From positions 5,394,001 to 5,458,000 of the forward strand of contig VRMN01000001.1 in NCBI GenBank assembly GCA_008690995.1: a stretch of DNA of 64,000 nucleotides, written 5' to 3'. The stretch is from Porphyridium purpureum. Taxonomy: Eukaryota > Rhodophyta > Bangiophyceae > Porphyridiales > Porphyridiaceae. Positions 10,817 through 20,519 of the stretch are shown here, piece after piece; the stretch's first letter is position 1, and the number at the start of each line of letters is the position of its first letter. The position numbers and the translations under genes are program-made. The notes below the pieces were generated by a model, which saw only the letters and a program-made list of their open reading frames with translations, did no database searches and had not been told where the DNA came from.

Positions 10817-11845
10817 ATGTTTGGGTTTGGGTTGCATATGTATGATGATGGGATGCACGGACGTGCCCCAGCAGTGAACGGCGCGTTCACGCGGCGCTTG
10901 CGCGTGCACTCGTTGCTGGACGTGGGCCGATTCGAGCTGGAGAATGGCGATAAGATCATCTTGCCATCGTCCGCGCTCGACGCGCTGACCAGGCTCCATA
11001 TTGTGTACCCGATGATGTTTCGCATACAGGGCGCGTCCACAGATGCGTACACGCACTGCGGCGTGATTGAGTTTGTGGCAGAGGAAGGCCACGCGTACAT
11101 TCCGAGCTGGATGATGGTGCGTCTCAACGTCGTGGAGGGCGCATTCGTCACCATTCAGAACGCAAATCTGCCAAAGGGAACCGACGTCAAGTTCCAGCCA
11201 CAGACAGAAGACTTTCTCAACATTTCGAACCAGAAAGTGGTCCTGGAAGCCACCCTGCGACAATTCACATGCCTGACAGTGGGCGACTCGCTTCCCATTC
11301 ACTACAACAACAAGGTGTACATGCTAGACGTCATCTCACTCCAGCCAGGCTCAGCAGTATCTATTGTGGAGGCAGATGTTCGGACCGAGTTCGAAGCGCC
11401 ACCAGGGTATGTCGAGCCCACGTACGGTGTCCCCATTGCAGGCGCGGGAACCGACGGCGCGAAACCACCGAGTCTTGCCTCTTCGCCTCAGAATGTAGCG
11501 ATTCCGTTCGGAAAAGATGCCGCTGGAGGTGACCGCCTTGTTTCGCGACTTGAGTCGCTCAGAAGACATACGTTAGATGGGGAGGACTCGAGTAGCAGTG
11601 ACGAGGACGCTGGTCCAGGAGCAGCGGGGAGCAAGGGCGCCGCTCGGGTGGTTCCCTTTTCAGGCACAGGCCAAGCTCTCTCAGCCAACGTGCGCCGTGG
11701 CTCAGCGGCCGTGGCTGGCGTCGGTGCTCGTGCTGATGCCGACGGGCCGCAAGGCGAATCCACGCGTAAGGAGGGCAGCAGTGGCGCGGCCGCGACTCAG
11801 CCTTTCGTTCCGTTTGGCGGAGCGGGTCGCAGTTTGCGCGACTAG
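10817..11845 (+). CDS. UFD1: UFD1, ubiquitin recognition factor of the Cdc48/p97 complex
   Basis: 342 residues. UFD1 pairs with Npl4 as an adaptor of the AAA ATPase Cdc48/p97, extracting ubiquitinated proteins from the ER membrane, chromatin and other complexes. The UT3 fold (double-psi barrel) spans about 22-205, with the family core KIILPSSALDALTRL, YPMMFRI and YIPSWMM. The C-terminal third is disordered and acidic/Ser-rich. It carries two SHP boxes (F-x-G-x-G-x-x-L), FSGTGQAL at 281-288 and FGGAGRSL at 333-340, which bind the p97 N-domain. The ATG at 10817 follows a purine-rich leader; length matches the family. Confidence 0.93.
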   Translation: MFGFGLHMYDDGMHGRAPAVNGAFTRRLRVHSLLDVGRFELENGDKIILPSSALDALTRLHIVYPMMFRIQGASTDAYTHCGVIEFVAEEGHAYIPSWMMVRLNVVEGAFVTIQNANLPKGTDVKFQPQTEDFLNISNQKVVLEATLRQFTCLTVGDSLPIHYNNKVYMLDVISLQPGSAVSIVEADVRTEFEAPPGYVEPTYGVPIAGAGTDGAKPPSLASSPQNVAIPFGKDAAGGDRLVSRLESLRRHTLDGEDSSSSDEDAGPGAAGSKGAARVVPFSGTGQALSANVRRGSAAVAGVGARADADGPQGESTRKEGSSGAAATQPFVPFGGAGRSLRD

Positions 11846-12591
11846 CATAAGCGCTGCTCCGCACTAACAGAGAATATAAGATTGCCTGCACAATGGTTTG
11901 TTTTAAATATTCGCATGCCTTTCTGCATTTCGTGGTCAACATGCTCGTCAAGTGCGTGCTAGAGAAGCGCGGATTGCATTCTGTCCGTCATGCGTAGAAG
12001 AAAAGACCCAAGCATACGGAAAGTGTTGATTCTGTGAGCTGTCAAGCGAGCAGCAAATAGGGTTGTCGCTCACGTACAGCCAATATCCCTCCGAGCGGCG
12101 CCTCCACGCCAATGCAGCACAGCGCAGATTTGCATGCTCGCATCTGCACACAAATGAGAAGATCTGCTCTTGTCGCTGGATGCGTCTTTTGCAAATTGGC
12201 GGGAGAGAAAAGGATCCTTTTCGAGGAACGTTTTGCCAGCTGTGCACATCACTGAAGGGGTTTGCAAAAACCGATACGAACGATGTGGGTCGTGTCTGCC
12301 TCAAATTGAGCATCGAACGCGGTAACGCCATCAGTCGTCCGTATTCACGACCATCCCGGTTGAGATTTTCCCCCAAAGGTACAAGAAACCGGAGAGAAGT
12401 ACTGACCTGCCGTACCTGGAAGCACCGAGCGTCCCAAAATCTACGGAGATTTCCCAGCGAGGTCATACTTGCTCGCTACAGGAGCTTCTAGAATGAGAAT
12501 CTGTGCAACACTGGTAAGTTTTGCTGGAGAAAGCGGCAGTCTGCCACCGCAAAGAAAGACCCCGCAACAAACCGCTTCAGGCATAGTATCA

Positions 12592-12978
12592 TCAGTGAAT
12601 ACGCGCTGGTACGCAAGCGTCGGCAAGATCAGCGGGAAGTAGGCTGCATGTCGATCTGCATTTTTGCGCAGAAAGGTATCTCATGTCCTCACCATGATGG
12701 TTCTCCCTGCTCCATTCAGCACCATGCTCAATGAGCAGCCGAACGCATTCCAGGCGACTGCACAGTCCAGCAAGACGCAGCGCAGAGTCCACGTCGCGGT
12801 GCATGGCTTGTACCCATGCTCCAGACGTCCAACTTCTCCAGTTAATTTTCCTTGAGCACAGGCACAGTGGACGCGCGCTGCGTCGAGCTTCATGCGCCGT
12901 CCACACCGTCCACACCACACTGAATTCCGACAGACATGGCTTGGTGGCTGTTGCCAGTGACCGACGTGCCCCACACAC
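12592..12978 (-). pseudogene. Ankyrin-repeat gene relic
   Basis: One frame reads ALRLAGLCSRLECVRLLIEH followed by GAEW, a good ankyrin repeat (consensus TALHLAA..G..E.V.LLLEHGA). A second frame just upstream on the same strand reads VHCACAQGKL...RLEHGYKP, like the preceding repeat. The two halves are out of frame and the longest frame starts at GTG, so this is best read as a decayed ankyrin gene. Only about two repeats remain. A spliced gene is possible, but I see no convincing splice sites. Confidence 0.45.
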
Positions 12979-13005
12979 GCGTCACGCGGCTCAGCCTCTG
13001 TTCCT

Positions 13006-13048
13006 ATCGGTTTAACAGATAGCCGTCGAGCCGTTAACCGTTACGCCG
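13006..13048. promoter_or_regulatory. CGGTTTA / CCGTTAA cluster upstream of the biotin gene
   Basis: TATCGGTTTAA followed by GAGCCGTTAACCGTTACG, some 190-230 bp before the ATG. It is related to the TTTATCGG word found before several other genes here. The regulatory role is inferred. Confidence 0.35.
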
Positions 13049-13234
13049 CTTCTCACACGAAGGTACCGGGGTACTGTGCTGTCCTTAAGAGCGGATATCG
13101 ACTGTACTTACCCTAATGTGTTTTCGCGGCAGGTTTCGGAGTGTGCGCGGCGGCGCGACTGCGGGGACAAGGAGTGCGGAAGAACGGAAGAAGCAGGCGA
13201 GCAAGCTGCGTGCTGGCGGTGGTTGAAGGGCTGA

Positions 13235-15679
13235 ATGGCGCTGCGCTCGTCGTGGAGAGGCTTGATTAATAGATGTACTGCTCGTGGCTGCATTGGAGGA
13301 AGAGCTGGACGACCAAAAAGGTGGCGCCGACAGTGCGGCATCCCGAAGAGATGCACGTCGTCAGCTCGTGCCTTTAGCGCGGCGGACACGGGATCCCCTG
13401 GAGCAGAATGCGAGCCTGCGGCGCATGATAATGTGTTCTATGTGTGGGGTGCAAACACAAATGTCGGCAAGACAGTCTTGAGCTATGCCGTCATGCAGGC
13501 CGCAGATCGGGCCCTGTTCAATACAGCGAGGCTCTTTGTGAAGCCCGTGCAGACAGGGCCCGTGTCCGAGCACGATGCGCCCAGAGTCAATGGCAAGATT
13601 GCACCTTCCCACCCAGACCAAAAGAATAATGCGCGCCAGACGATCTGCGTGCGGACATTGTTCCAGTTCGAAAACCCCGTGTCTCCGGATCTCGCCGCGG
13701 AACACGAGAGCAGGCACGTCGGTGACGAGCACATTATTCGTGCGACGCATAACGTTGTTGAAAACTGGGTGAAAGATTGCATCGGCAACAAAACAAATCC
13801 ATTTGTTTTGATTGAAGGTGCGGGAGGCCCACTCAGCCCGACGCCTTCCGGCAGTTTGCAGGCGGACGTGTACCGCCACATTCCGTTCCCCGTGGTACTG
13901 GTGGCGGATAATCGGCTGGGTGGTATCAGTAGCACGCTTGCAGCCCACGAATCTATCCGACTAAGGGGATTTGATGTTCCTTTTGTCGTTATTTTTGAGT
14001 CTGACGCTGGGCTGGCGAACGACGGGGCCCTTCGGAGGCACCTACGGGACTCACATTCGTGCGTATTCGTCATGCCACCGCTCCCCAAACCAGACGATTC
14101 GCTTCATGATTGGTATAGTAATCATTCAAGAGTGCACGAAGCTGCGAATGAGCTGGTGCTAGCCATGGACCGATGGAACCTTCAACGGCACGAGACACTT
14201 GCTCGAGCGCCGCTGCGTGCTCAGCGGGATCTGTGGTGGCCATTCACGCAACATCGCCTCGTTTCTTCCGACGCAGTCACTGTGATTGACTCGGCATTTC
14301 ACAACGATGTGCTGACGTTCCGAAGAGAAGAGCGAACAGGGAAGGGAGCATTTGTGCCCATGTTCGATGCTGTCGGGGCGTGGTGGACAAACGGGCTGGG
14401 GCACGGTGATGTTGGCCTGGCGAAAAGCATAGCCGCAGCAGCCGGTCGCTACGGCCACATTCTCTTCCCGCAAGTTGCACACGCGCCTGCGCTGGAACTT
14501 GCCGACCTGCTGCTCAACGGATCAGGTAAGCATTGGGCATCGCGTGTGTTCTTTTCAGACGACGGCTCCACGGGGATCGAGGTTTCACTGAAAATGGCGT
14601 TTCGCCTGCGCAGCAAGCGGCTTGGCTTGGAAGAATCGCCAGAGTACAAAATTATCGGATTGCAAGATTCCTACCACGGAGATACGCTCGGAGCGATGAA
14701 CTGCTCGCCTTCGAGTGTTTTCAATTCACAGCAGACTCCTTGGTACACGGAGAGCGGCATTTTCTTCAAGTGCCCAACGGTACAAATGCGAAACGGAGAG
14801 TGGACAGTCGAATATGTGCCCGCGGAGTCCAGTGCGGGACTCAAGCATCACGCTTTGTTCACTTCTCTTGAGGATATTTTGGACCTGAAGGGTCGGGAAG
14901 GGTCTGAGTTGAACGCGAAGTATTCTGCGGCTATCGAATTCGTACTGCAGCAGAATCGCCCCGAATCTCTGGGCGCTCTTCTCATCGAACCCGTGCTTCA
15001 AGGCGCAGGAGGTATGAAGCTGATTGATCCGCTGTTCCAGCGTCAGCTCGTCGATTCATGCCGTGCGCGCGGCATTCCAATTGTGTTTGATGAGGTTTTC
15101 TCCGGGCTGTGGCGACTTGGGTGCGAGAGCGGTGCAATCCTGCTGCAAACCCATCCTGATATTGCCACCTACTCAAAGCTACTTACTGGAGGCACCGTAC
15201 CACTCGCTGCCACGCTGGCCAGCGAGCAGGTATTCGAGAGCTTTGCGGGTGACTTGAAGGCACAGGCGCTGCTGCACGGGCACTCGTATTCCGGGCACGT
15301 GATTGGATGTGCAGCTGCCGTTCACTCGTTACAGCAGTATGAAAAAATGCCGACCTTTGACGCGCACAAGCGTTGCTTCGGTGCGTTCTGGGATGAAGCT
15401 GTCGTCCGCGATATATCCGTGAGTCCCGGAGTGCGCGGCGTAGTCGCAATAGGAACCGTGCTGGCCGTCGAGCTGGAGCCGGATTCTTCCTCGACGGGGT
15501 ACACCGCAAAGAGCGAGAGCGTGCAACGAATACTTGACCACCTACGAGCGCACGGCGTCTTTTCGCGTCCGTTGGGAAACGTAGTGTATGTCATGTGCGC
15601 ACCCGCCACGGAGCGAGCAGAGGCTGAAGTGCTAGCGCGAAAAGTACAAGCAGCGGTTCATAGTTTATCGCTCCCTTAG
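13235..15679 (+). CDS. BIO3-BIO1: Bifunctional dethiobiotin synthetase / DAPA aminotransferase
   Basis: 814 residues catalysing two successive biotin steps: PLP-dependent transamination of KAPA to DAPA, then ATP-dependent carboxylation of DAPA to dethiobiotin. Residues 1-50 are Arg/Ser-rich and free of acidic residues, like a mitochondrial presequence. The BioD half (about 66-330) has the P-loop GANTNVGKT at 72-80 and the segment LIEGAGGPLSP. The BioA half (about 345-814) has WWPFTQH, AWWTNGLGHGD, FDEVFSGLWRLG and YSKLLTGG, in which K648 should bind PLP. Plants and many fungi carry the same fusion order. The ATG at 13235 follows the promoter words at 13006-13080; there are no neighbours of the same pathway. 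Confidence 0.95.
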   Translation: MALRSSWRGLINRCTARGCIGGRAGRPKRWRRQCGIPKRCTSSARAFSAADTGSPGAECEPAAHDNVFYVWGANTNVGKTVLSYAVMQAADRALFNTARLFVKPVQTGPVSEHDAPRVNGKIAPSHPDQKNNARQTICVRTLFQFENPVSPDLAAEHESRHVGDEHIIRATHNVVENWVKDCIGNKTNPFVLIEGAGGPLSPTPSGSLQADVYRHIPFPVVLVADNRLGGISSTLAAHESIRLRGFDVPFVVIFESDAGLANDGALRRHLRDSHSCVFVMPPLPKPDDSLHDWYSNHSRVHEAANELVLAMDRWNLQRHETLARAPLRAQRDLWWPFTQHRLVSSDAVTVIDSAFHNDVLTFRREERTGKGAFVPMFDAVGAWWTNGLGHGDVGLAKSIAAAAGRYGHILFPQVAHAPALELADLLLNGSGKHWASRVFFSDDGSTGIEVSLKMAFRLRSKRLGLEESPEYKIIGLQDSYHGDTLGAMNCSPSSVFNSQQTPWYTESGIFFKCPTVQMRNGEWTVEYVPAESSAGLKHHALFTSLEDILDLKGREGSELNAKYSAAIEFVLQQNRPESLGALLIEPVLQGAGGMKLIDPLFQRQLVDSCRARGIPIVFDEVFSGLWRLGCESGAILLQTHPDIATYSKLLTGGTVPLAATLASEQVFESFAGDLKAQALLHGHSYSGHVIGCAAAVHSLQQYEKMPTFDAHKRCFGAFWDEAVVRDISVSPGVRGVVAIGTVLAVELEPDSSSTGYTAKSESVQRILDHLRAHGVFSRPLGNVVYVMCAPATERAEAEVLARKVQAAVHSLSLP

Positions 15680-16785
15680 GATTGCAGGGGCGCAATCGAT
15701 GTAAACGCGGAAATACTAACTGTGTAACCTTGCACATGGCAGAGCAAGGATACCATCGATCACCAGACCCGCCCGTTCGCATAGGTGGCCGAAATTGTTC
15801 CTGTGGAAAGGGAAGCGGTCATAAACGGCGCGTGCCTTGTGTTGGCGCCTGCGTCCGACGGTGACCCGTGGCTCCACGTCACGGGTGCCCAAGTGGGGAC
15901 CAACGCAGTCTTGTGCTCGCTTCCACGATACATCTCTTCCTGAAAAGAAATTACTCGCATGGAAAACGGCTTGTCCGCGACCTGATTTGGCTGTGATTCC
16001 TACACCTCTACAGGCGGCTGGAATTTCACCACGGTCGCTCTCGATGTTGATTCAGCGACAGGCGCTTCGTCGGCCCGGCCTGGAACAGCTTTGCCGTGAC
16101 ATCTTGGCTCAGCCATGTTTCGGACACAAAAGTCACAAGCCAAGGTATTTGGTGAACGAGTGAATTAGCCACACACTTCTCGGCAAGAAAGTGATGCGTT
16201 GCGCCAGCTGGACACCATGGCCAACATAATGACGACAAGAACAGCCCGGCTCGGTCTTGTGGTGAGTCATGTGCCTTGGTTTCGCCAGATGAATGCCCAG
16301 CATGATTTTTTTTTCTTTTCCGGCGCACTTTTCTCATCTAACAGCTCAAAACCAGGAATCATCGGACAGCACATGGACCTCTGCCACGTGCGACCGGTCG
16401 AGGACCGTGCACGGCCAAAACGATAACGACGAAGCACATTCTCACGATCACAGACTGGCTCTTCCCCGTTTTCGAGGCCTGCCACAGTTTGGCGTGAGGG
16501 GTAGCGATCAGATCTCGCGCCCAAACGCCTGCGTGGCTATCTTGTGCGAGCCATGCGAGTTTCTCCTGCCCTGCACGCGCATTTCGCACTGATCTCTGCT
16601 CCGCGAAGGCCAACTCCAACCACTTTCAAGTACAGCACCGTACCTACTGTACTTCAGTCCCTTCAACCCTTTGCTGGGACGAAACGACGAAAATATTGTA
16701 AAACAGGGTCCTTTAATATGAACTCGACTTTCGGTGACGGCGGCCAGCCGCGGGGTGAACGGGGGAAATACGCAGGAAGGATGTG
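15680..16785. other. Gap between the biotin gene and the GNAT gene
   Basis: About 1.1 kb. Near 16630-16655 are GTACAG/CTGTAC words, 130-155 bp before the next ATG. A short plus-strand frame around 15786-15940 reads VINGACLVLAP...GAQVGTNAVLC, which looks protein-like but is unrecognised and has no start; it may be a relic. Nothing else is convincing. Confidence 0.4.
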
Positions 16786-17493
16786 ATGGAGGTGTGGAGC
16801 GCGTCGCCGCTGGGAGAGGACGTGGTAGATGATGCGGCGGATCTGGTAGCCGACGCGTTTTTGGAGAGTCCGGCATATAAGTATATTCTGCATGGCGTCG
16901 CGGGCCATGCACGAGCGCCGCCTGCGCGCGCGCGGCGCGAGCGTGATCGTGTAGTGCTGCGGATGCTGTTTCGCGCGAATCTGCGCGTGCATGCCGGTGA
17001 TCGCATATTCAGTGGCGCGTTTGCGCCCCATGAACACGCGAGGCGGCTGGTTTGCTTCTTCATGTTGCGCCCGTCGTCTGTTGCCCCGCCAAAGATTTGG
17101 CGTGAACTGTGGCTCGCGCTTCAAATCGTGTGGTATGGCGGGGTTGGCACACTGTGGAGGCTGATCCGCGTTAAGAATTGGTTTGAAAGCACGCAGAAAC
17201 AAGTCGTTCGCGGGTATCCTGGCGCGTCCCGCGGTGGACCGTATCTGACCCTCGAGAGGATGGTGGTTCGCCCCGAACTGCAGGGTCAAGGCGTCGGATC
17301 GCGTTGTCTCGCTGCAGCGCTGCAAGAGGCCGACGCCCTTCAACTACCGGTGTTCCTTGCCACACAGGAAGAAAGGAACGTGGAATTTTACTCGCGCCTG
17401 GGGTTCCGAGTCGCTCTTGCCGAGCCCGTGCCTCTGGACATTGGCGGTTATCCAAATTTCTTCATGGTTCGCGACCATTCACAGGACAGGTGA
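16786..17493 (+). CDS. GNAT-family N-acetyltransferase
   Basis: 235 residues. The C-terminal half is a GNAT fold: LERMVVRPELQGQGVG around residues 155-171 is beta4 plus the acetyl-CoA pyrophosphate loop (Q/R-x-x-G-x-G/A), followed by helix SRCLAAALQEAD and NVEFYSRLGFRV, the usual motif B. The N-terminal part (VVDDAADLVADAFLESP) matches fungal and algal acetyltransferases of unknown substrate. No targeting signal is obvious. The open frame begins at GTG one codon earlier; the ATG at 16786 is the likely start. The acceptor could be a small molecule or a protein N-terminus; the sequence does not say. Confidence 0.8.
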   Translation: MEVWSASPLGEDVVDDAADLVADAFLESPAYKYILHGVAGHARAPPARARRERDRVVLRMLFRANLRVHAGDRIFSGAFAPHEHARRLVCFFMLRPSSVAPPKIWRELWLALQIVWYGGVGTLWRLIRVKNWFESTQKQVVRGYPGASRGGPYLTLERMVVRPELQGQGVGSRCLAAALQEADALQLPVFLATQEERNVEFYSRLGFRVALAEPVPLDIGGYPNFFMVRDHSQDR

Positions 17494-17855
17494 GTTCACT
17501 CCGTTGGTATTGCATTTGTTTGGCGACAAGGCAAGCGTGCCCACGTGCGCTTGGGCGGGAATCCGCGTCGAGATGATCAAGGATGACAAAACAAAACGAC
17601 AAAAAATTAGATGACGAGTCTGACCCGTATAGGGATTGAGGACCCAATGATAGGCCTGAGATCATTTTCTAGAAAGCCAGAAGCGAAATGTCACCCGGAA
17701 AGCCGCGACGTTGAACGTCTCTAACCCGTTGAATTTCCCCGAATTTCGTGTGTCGCTGTTCATACTTTCTTGGCTGCCGCTTCCCTGTGATGATCTTTTT
17801 CGTACGACGCAAAAGTTCTGGAATCTCTGGATTGGAAAGCTCGTCGGGGCCAACA

Positions 17856-18247
17856 TGATCCGTTATACGGTAAGTTTATGCAACTGCTTTTCTTTGCGTG
17901 CTGATCGACGCGGTCCCAGTGATGCAGAATACAGTTTGGATGAGGTCGCGATATGATGCTTCTCTTTTAGGTAATTTGCGACTGAGGGCACCGCCTCGTG
18001 CACAAATGTCCAAGTAGTGCCCCAAATGTGATACGTGGTGGCGAGGCCATTCGTCCAGCGGCTGACCAGAATTTTTTTTGACTCTCTCAATTTCGGCGTG
18101 CAGGAAATTGTACATACGATTGTAACAGAAGACACTTCTCAGTTGGATGGTGAGTATTTGGAGAGCAGCGCTGTGCTTCTTTGGCGCGAGCTCCCACATG
18201 GTGCAGCGCTGCGTCAGGCAACAAACAAGCAAGCGTCCACTGAGTGA
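17856..18247 (+). CDS. Candidate spliced small gene (two exons)
   Basis: A consensus donor, GTAAGT at 17871, directly follows ATG-ATC-CGT-TAT-ACG. A strong acceptor, a T/C-rich run ending in GTGCAG at 18102, is followed in the same phase by an open frame to the stop at 18247. Removing 17871-18102 would give a protein of about 52 residues starting MIRYTEIVHTIVTEDTSQLD. There is no homologue I know. The upstream frame (17660-17870) is also open, so the true first exon could be longer. Support is only the splice consensus and phase agreement. Confidence 0.25.
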
Positions 18248-18463
18248 ACCCGATACGCCAATCACTGTACACTGGCCGCCCTTCCCTTCGCCACCAAACT
18301 GACAAAACACAGCGCTTTCTGTTGTGACGAAATAAACGAAAGCGTAGCAAAACGGCATCATTCGTGCATGGTACACCGATTTGAGTTCGTCGCGGCTGGA
18401 TGCACTGCGACGCGCGCGGAAACGGCTTACCGGCTACCAACTCACCAACTTACCAACTCATAT

Positions 18464-18476
18464 GAAACCGATAAGA
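18464..18476. promoter_or_regulatory. CCGATAA word upstream of the phosphatase
   Basis: GAAACCGATAAGAACC lies about 340 bp before the phosphatase ATG and matches the recurring CCGATAA word of this window. Role inferred. Confidence 0.3.
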
Positions 18477-18813
18477 ACCTCGCGTGAGCAGTGTCAGTGT
18501 AAGCACATGCTGCGCCACTGTCGGTTACACGCGAGATCGCGAAAACGGAAACCGAAAAAAAAAAAACGGTCCGTTCATAGAAATCGAGCAGGCTGCGCTA
18601 TGCTGAGCGCGGCCGCCGTGGTTGCGGATGAGGGGTGGAGAGTGCGCATGTGAGTGGCAAGTGTGACGAGCTGCGCCGCTCGGTCCCTGGGTGACTGGCC
18701 CGCGTTGTGCTGGGCGGGTCGCATCGGCGGCGCGAGAGAGTCACGCAAAAGGCGCGTCGCAAGTCGCGGAGATCGGCGCAGCGCGGCCGTGCTCGGTGCG
18801 CAGATCTCACGAC

Positions 18814-20466
18814 ATGAGGGCCGGAACGCGCGCCCGCGCGTCCATGGCGTCGTGCAGGCCTCGCTCACTATCAGTGATGGCGAGGCTCTTTCTCATGGCG
18901 GTTGCCGTGGTCGCAGCGTTGGCCGCACTGTGGGTCGACGCAAAAATCATCAAGCTGGTCACTTTGGCGCGCCACGGATCACGCGCGCCAAATCAGCCAG
19001 TGACGCTTTTGTGCCCGAACAATCCTAATATATACCGCTATTCGGCGCCCTTTGGGGAGCTTACGGTGCTGGGTATGCGCCAGGCGCGTGATTTGGGCAA
19101 GCATCTCAGACGCATTTACGTCGGCGACAGGAAGTGGCTTCCAGAGCATTATGGCGAGCTGAACAAGAACTTCTCCGGGTTTTATGGCGTGTTTTGGAGC
19201 GACTCGGCCACGCGCTGCTTGCAGACAAGCATAGCTTTCGGACAGGGTCTGTTTCCCCCGCAGCCCGTCACAAGTCACGACAGCTTCGACCCGCATGAAG
19301 ACTTCACTGGTCCGCTGCCTCTACCCGTGCACTCAACCTTTAAAAAGCAGGACAACCTATTTGTCGCCCCCAAGGCGGACTGCCGTCCGTTGAGGGATGA
19401 AGACAATCGCAAATTCGTACTTGGACCCGGGGCACAGATTATGCGAGAGAATCGCGCGCTCATCCGGTATATTAGTGATATCTGCGGCTTTGATCTGATG
19501 CAATTGAGTCCGGAGGACCGTGTGACTCACATCAAGGAGGTTGCCGATCTTCTTGATTTTGACAATGAGCAAGGCTTCAAACCCATGCCTGGCCTCACGC
19601 CAGAGGTGTTTGAACGCACGCGCTCGTTGGCCCACGAACTCTTGATGCGGCGCTTGTACGACACGGACCGAAAGGTGACGTACTGGGCGGGAGGCTTTAC
19701 TCAGCGCCTCGTGTCTGATCTGTGGAAAGGGGTCAAGCAGGATCGGGAAGGAGCTGGTATCATGCCCTTGTACACGAGTTACAACGCTCACCGCGAGCTG
19801 TTGTACGCAATGATTGAATTACTCAATTGGCACTTTGACTTGGACGGCCAGCCGAAATTTCAACATACGACGCAGTTGCCACCGGGCACGACCATGTTCT
19901 TTGAGCTGCATCGCCGTGAAAGTACGCTTGCAGACGGCCGCTTGAAACGCAAACAGGTTCCCCATGCGTACTATATGAAGCAGTTTCTGTGGACGCCGCA
20001 GCATGGCCGAGTCGAGATCAAAATGCACGGCTGCAGCCATGCGCTGAACTGTTCCCTGGGCGACTTCTTTGGCAGCATTCATGAACACATTCAACGCACT
20101 GGCACCTTTCAGGAAATATGCCACGTTGGTGAGAACAAGACGCTCACAGAGCAAGAATGTCTGGCTAAGAGCTTCTCTGAAGCCAAGGAAGCAGAACTTA
20201 CGTCTGAAAAGCTGCGATCCTTGCTTTCGTTCAACTCGGACGACACAATGCTTCAGTCGCCTATGGCTCGTTCAGCAATCCCGCAAATGCCGCTTGCCGG
20301 CTCGGATGATGCTCCTACAGTTGATCGCTTTCCGGCCTGGCTGCATTTCGGCAGCGGTATCCTGTGCGGTCTCGCGGTCGGCTTCTGTGGTATCCTTCTG
20401 AAGGCGCGCTTGCCGCCAATGAGCGGACGGGCTCACGTTCGGGACACCTATAGAGCAATTGAGTAA
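18814..20466 (+). CDS. Membrane-anchored histidine acid phosphatase
   Basis: 550 residues from the ATG at 18814 (others at 18844 and 18877; the longer frame starts at GTG). A hydrophobic stretch (LFLMAVAVVAALAALWV) right after the start is a signal peptide. LVTLARHGSRAPNQP follows, with R53-H54-G55-x-R-x-P, the catalytic signature of branch-2 histidine phosphatases; the His forms the phospho-enzyme. The distal acidic motif seems altered: AHRELLYAMIELL lies where HD/HE-containing sequences are expected. Many Cys suggest a lumenal or extracellular domain. A C-terminal membrane helix (about 509-531) anchors it, with a short Arg-rich tail. It is probably a vacuolar, lysosomal or cell-surface phosphomonoesterase; substrate unknown. 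Confidence 0.85.
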   Translation: MRAGTRARASMASCRPRSLSVMARLFLMAVAVVAALAALWVDAKIIKLVTLARHGSRAPNQPVTLLCPNNPNIYRYSAPFGELTVLGMRQARDLGKHLRRIYVGDRKWLPEHYGELNKNFSGFYGVFWSDSATRCLQTSIAFGQGLFPPQPVTSHDSFDPHEDFTGPLPLPVHSTFKKQDNLFVAPKADCRPLRDEDNRKFVLGPGAQIMRENRALIRYISDICGFDLMQLSPEDRVTHIKEVADLLDFDNEQGFKPMPGLTPEVFERTRSLAHELLMRRLYDTDRKVTYWAGGFTQRLVSDLWKGVKQDREGAGIMPLYTSYNAHRELLYAMIELLNWHFDLDGQPKFQHTTQLPPGTTMFFELHRRESTLADGRLKRKQVPHAYYMKQFLWTPQHGRVEIKMHGCSHALNCSLGDFFGSIHEHIQRTGTFQEICHVGENKTLTEQECLAKSFSEAKEAELTSEKLRSLLSFNSDDTMLQSPMARSAIPQMPLAGSDDAPTVDRFPAWLHFGSGILCGLAVGFCGILLKARLPPMSGRAHVRDTYRAIE

Positions 20467-20519
20467 TTTGGAGGGAAGCGGGAGGGAGGAGAGAAGAGGA
20501 TCTCGAGTTTGTTTACATG

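Larger units (their letters stand above)
11846..13234. other. Gap between UFD1 and the biotin gene
   Basis: It contains an ankyrin-repeat relic on the minus strand (12592-12978), a CCGATAA-type cluster (13006-13048) and GTACTGTG near 13071, the last two just upstream of the next gene. Open frames of 140-172 codons between 11948 and 12491 overlap on opposite strands, match nothing I know and lack coding character. Confidence 0.5.
17494..18813. other. Gap between the GNAT and phosphatase genes
   Basis: 1.3 kb. It contains a candidate two-exon mini-gene (17856-18247), a CACTGTAC word at 18263-18270, repeated CCAACT-type words and CCGATAAGAACC (18464-18476), and an A-run near 18556. Minus-strand frames here look like noise. 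Confidence 0.4.

Noticed and set aside
11948-12491. Overlapping frames of 172 and 142 codons on opposite strands
   Set aside because: Neither matches a family or shows repeats, targeting signals or conserved motifs; I could not support either as a gene.
17876-18376. 166-codon minus-strand frame
   Set aside because: No recognisable domain, Cys/His-rich without pattern, and it overlaps the splice-site candidate on the other strand.
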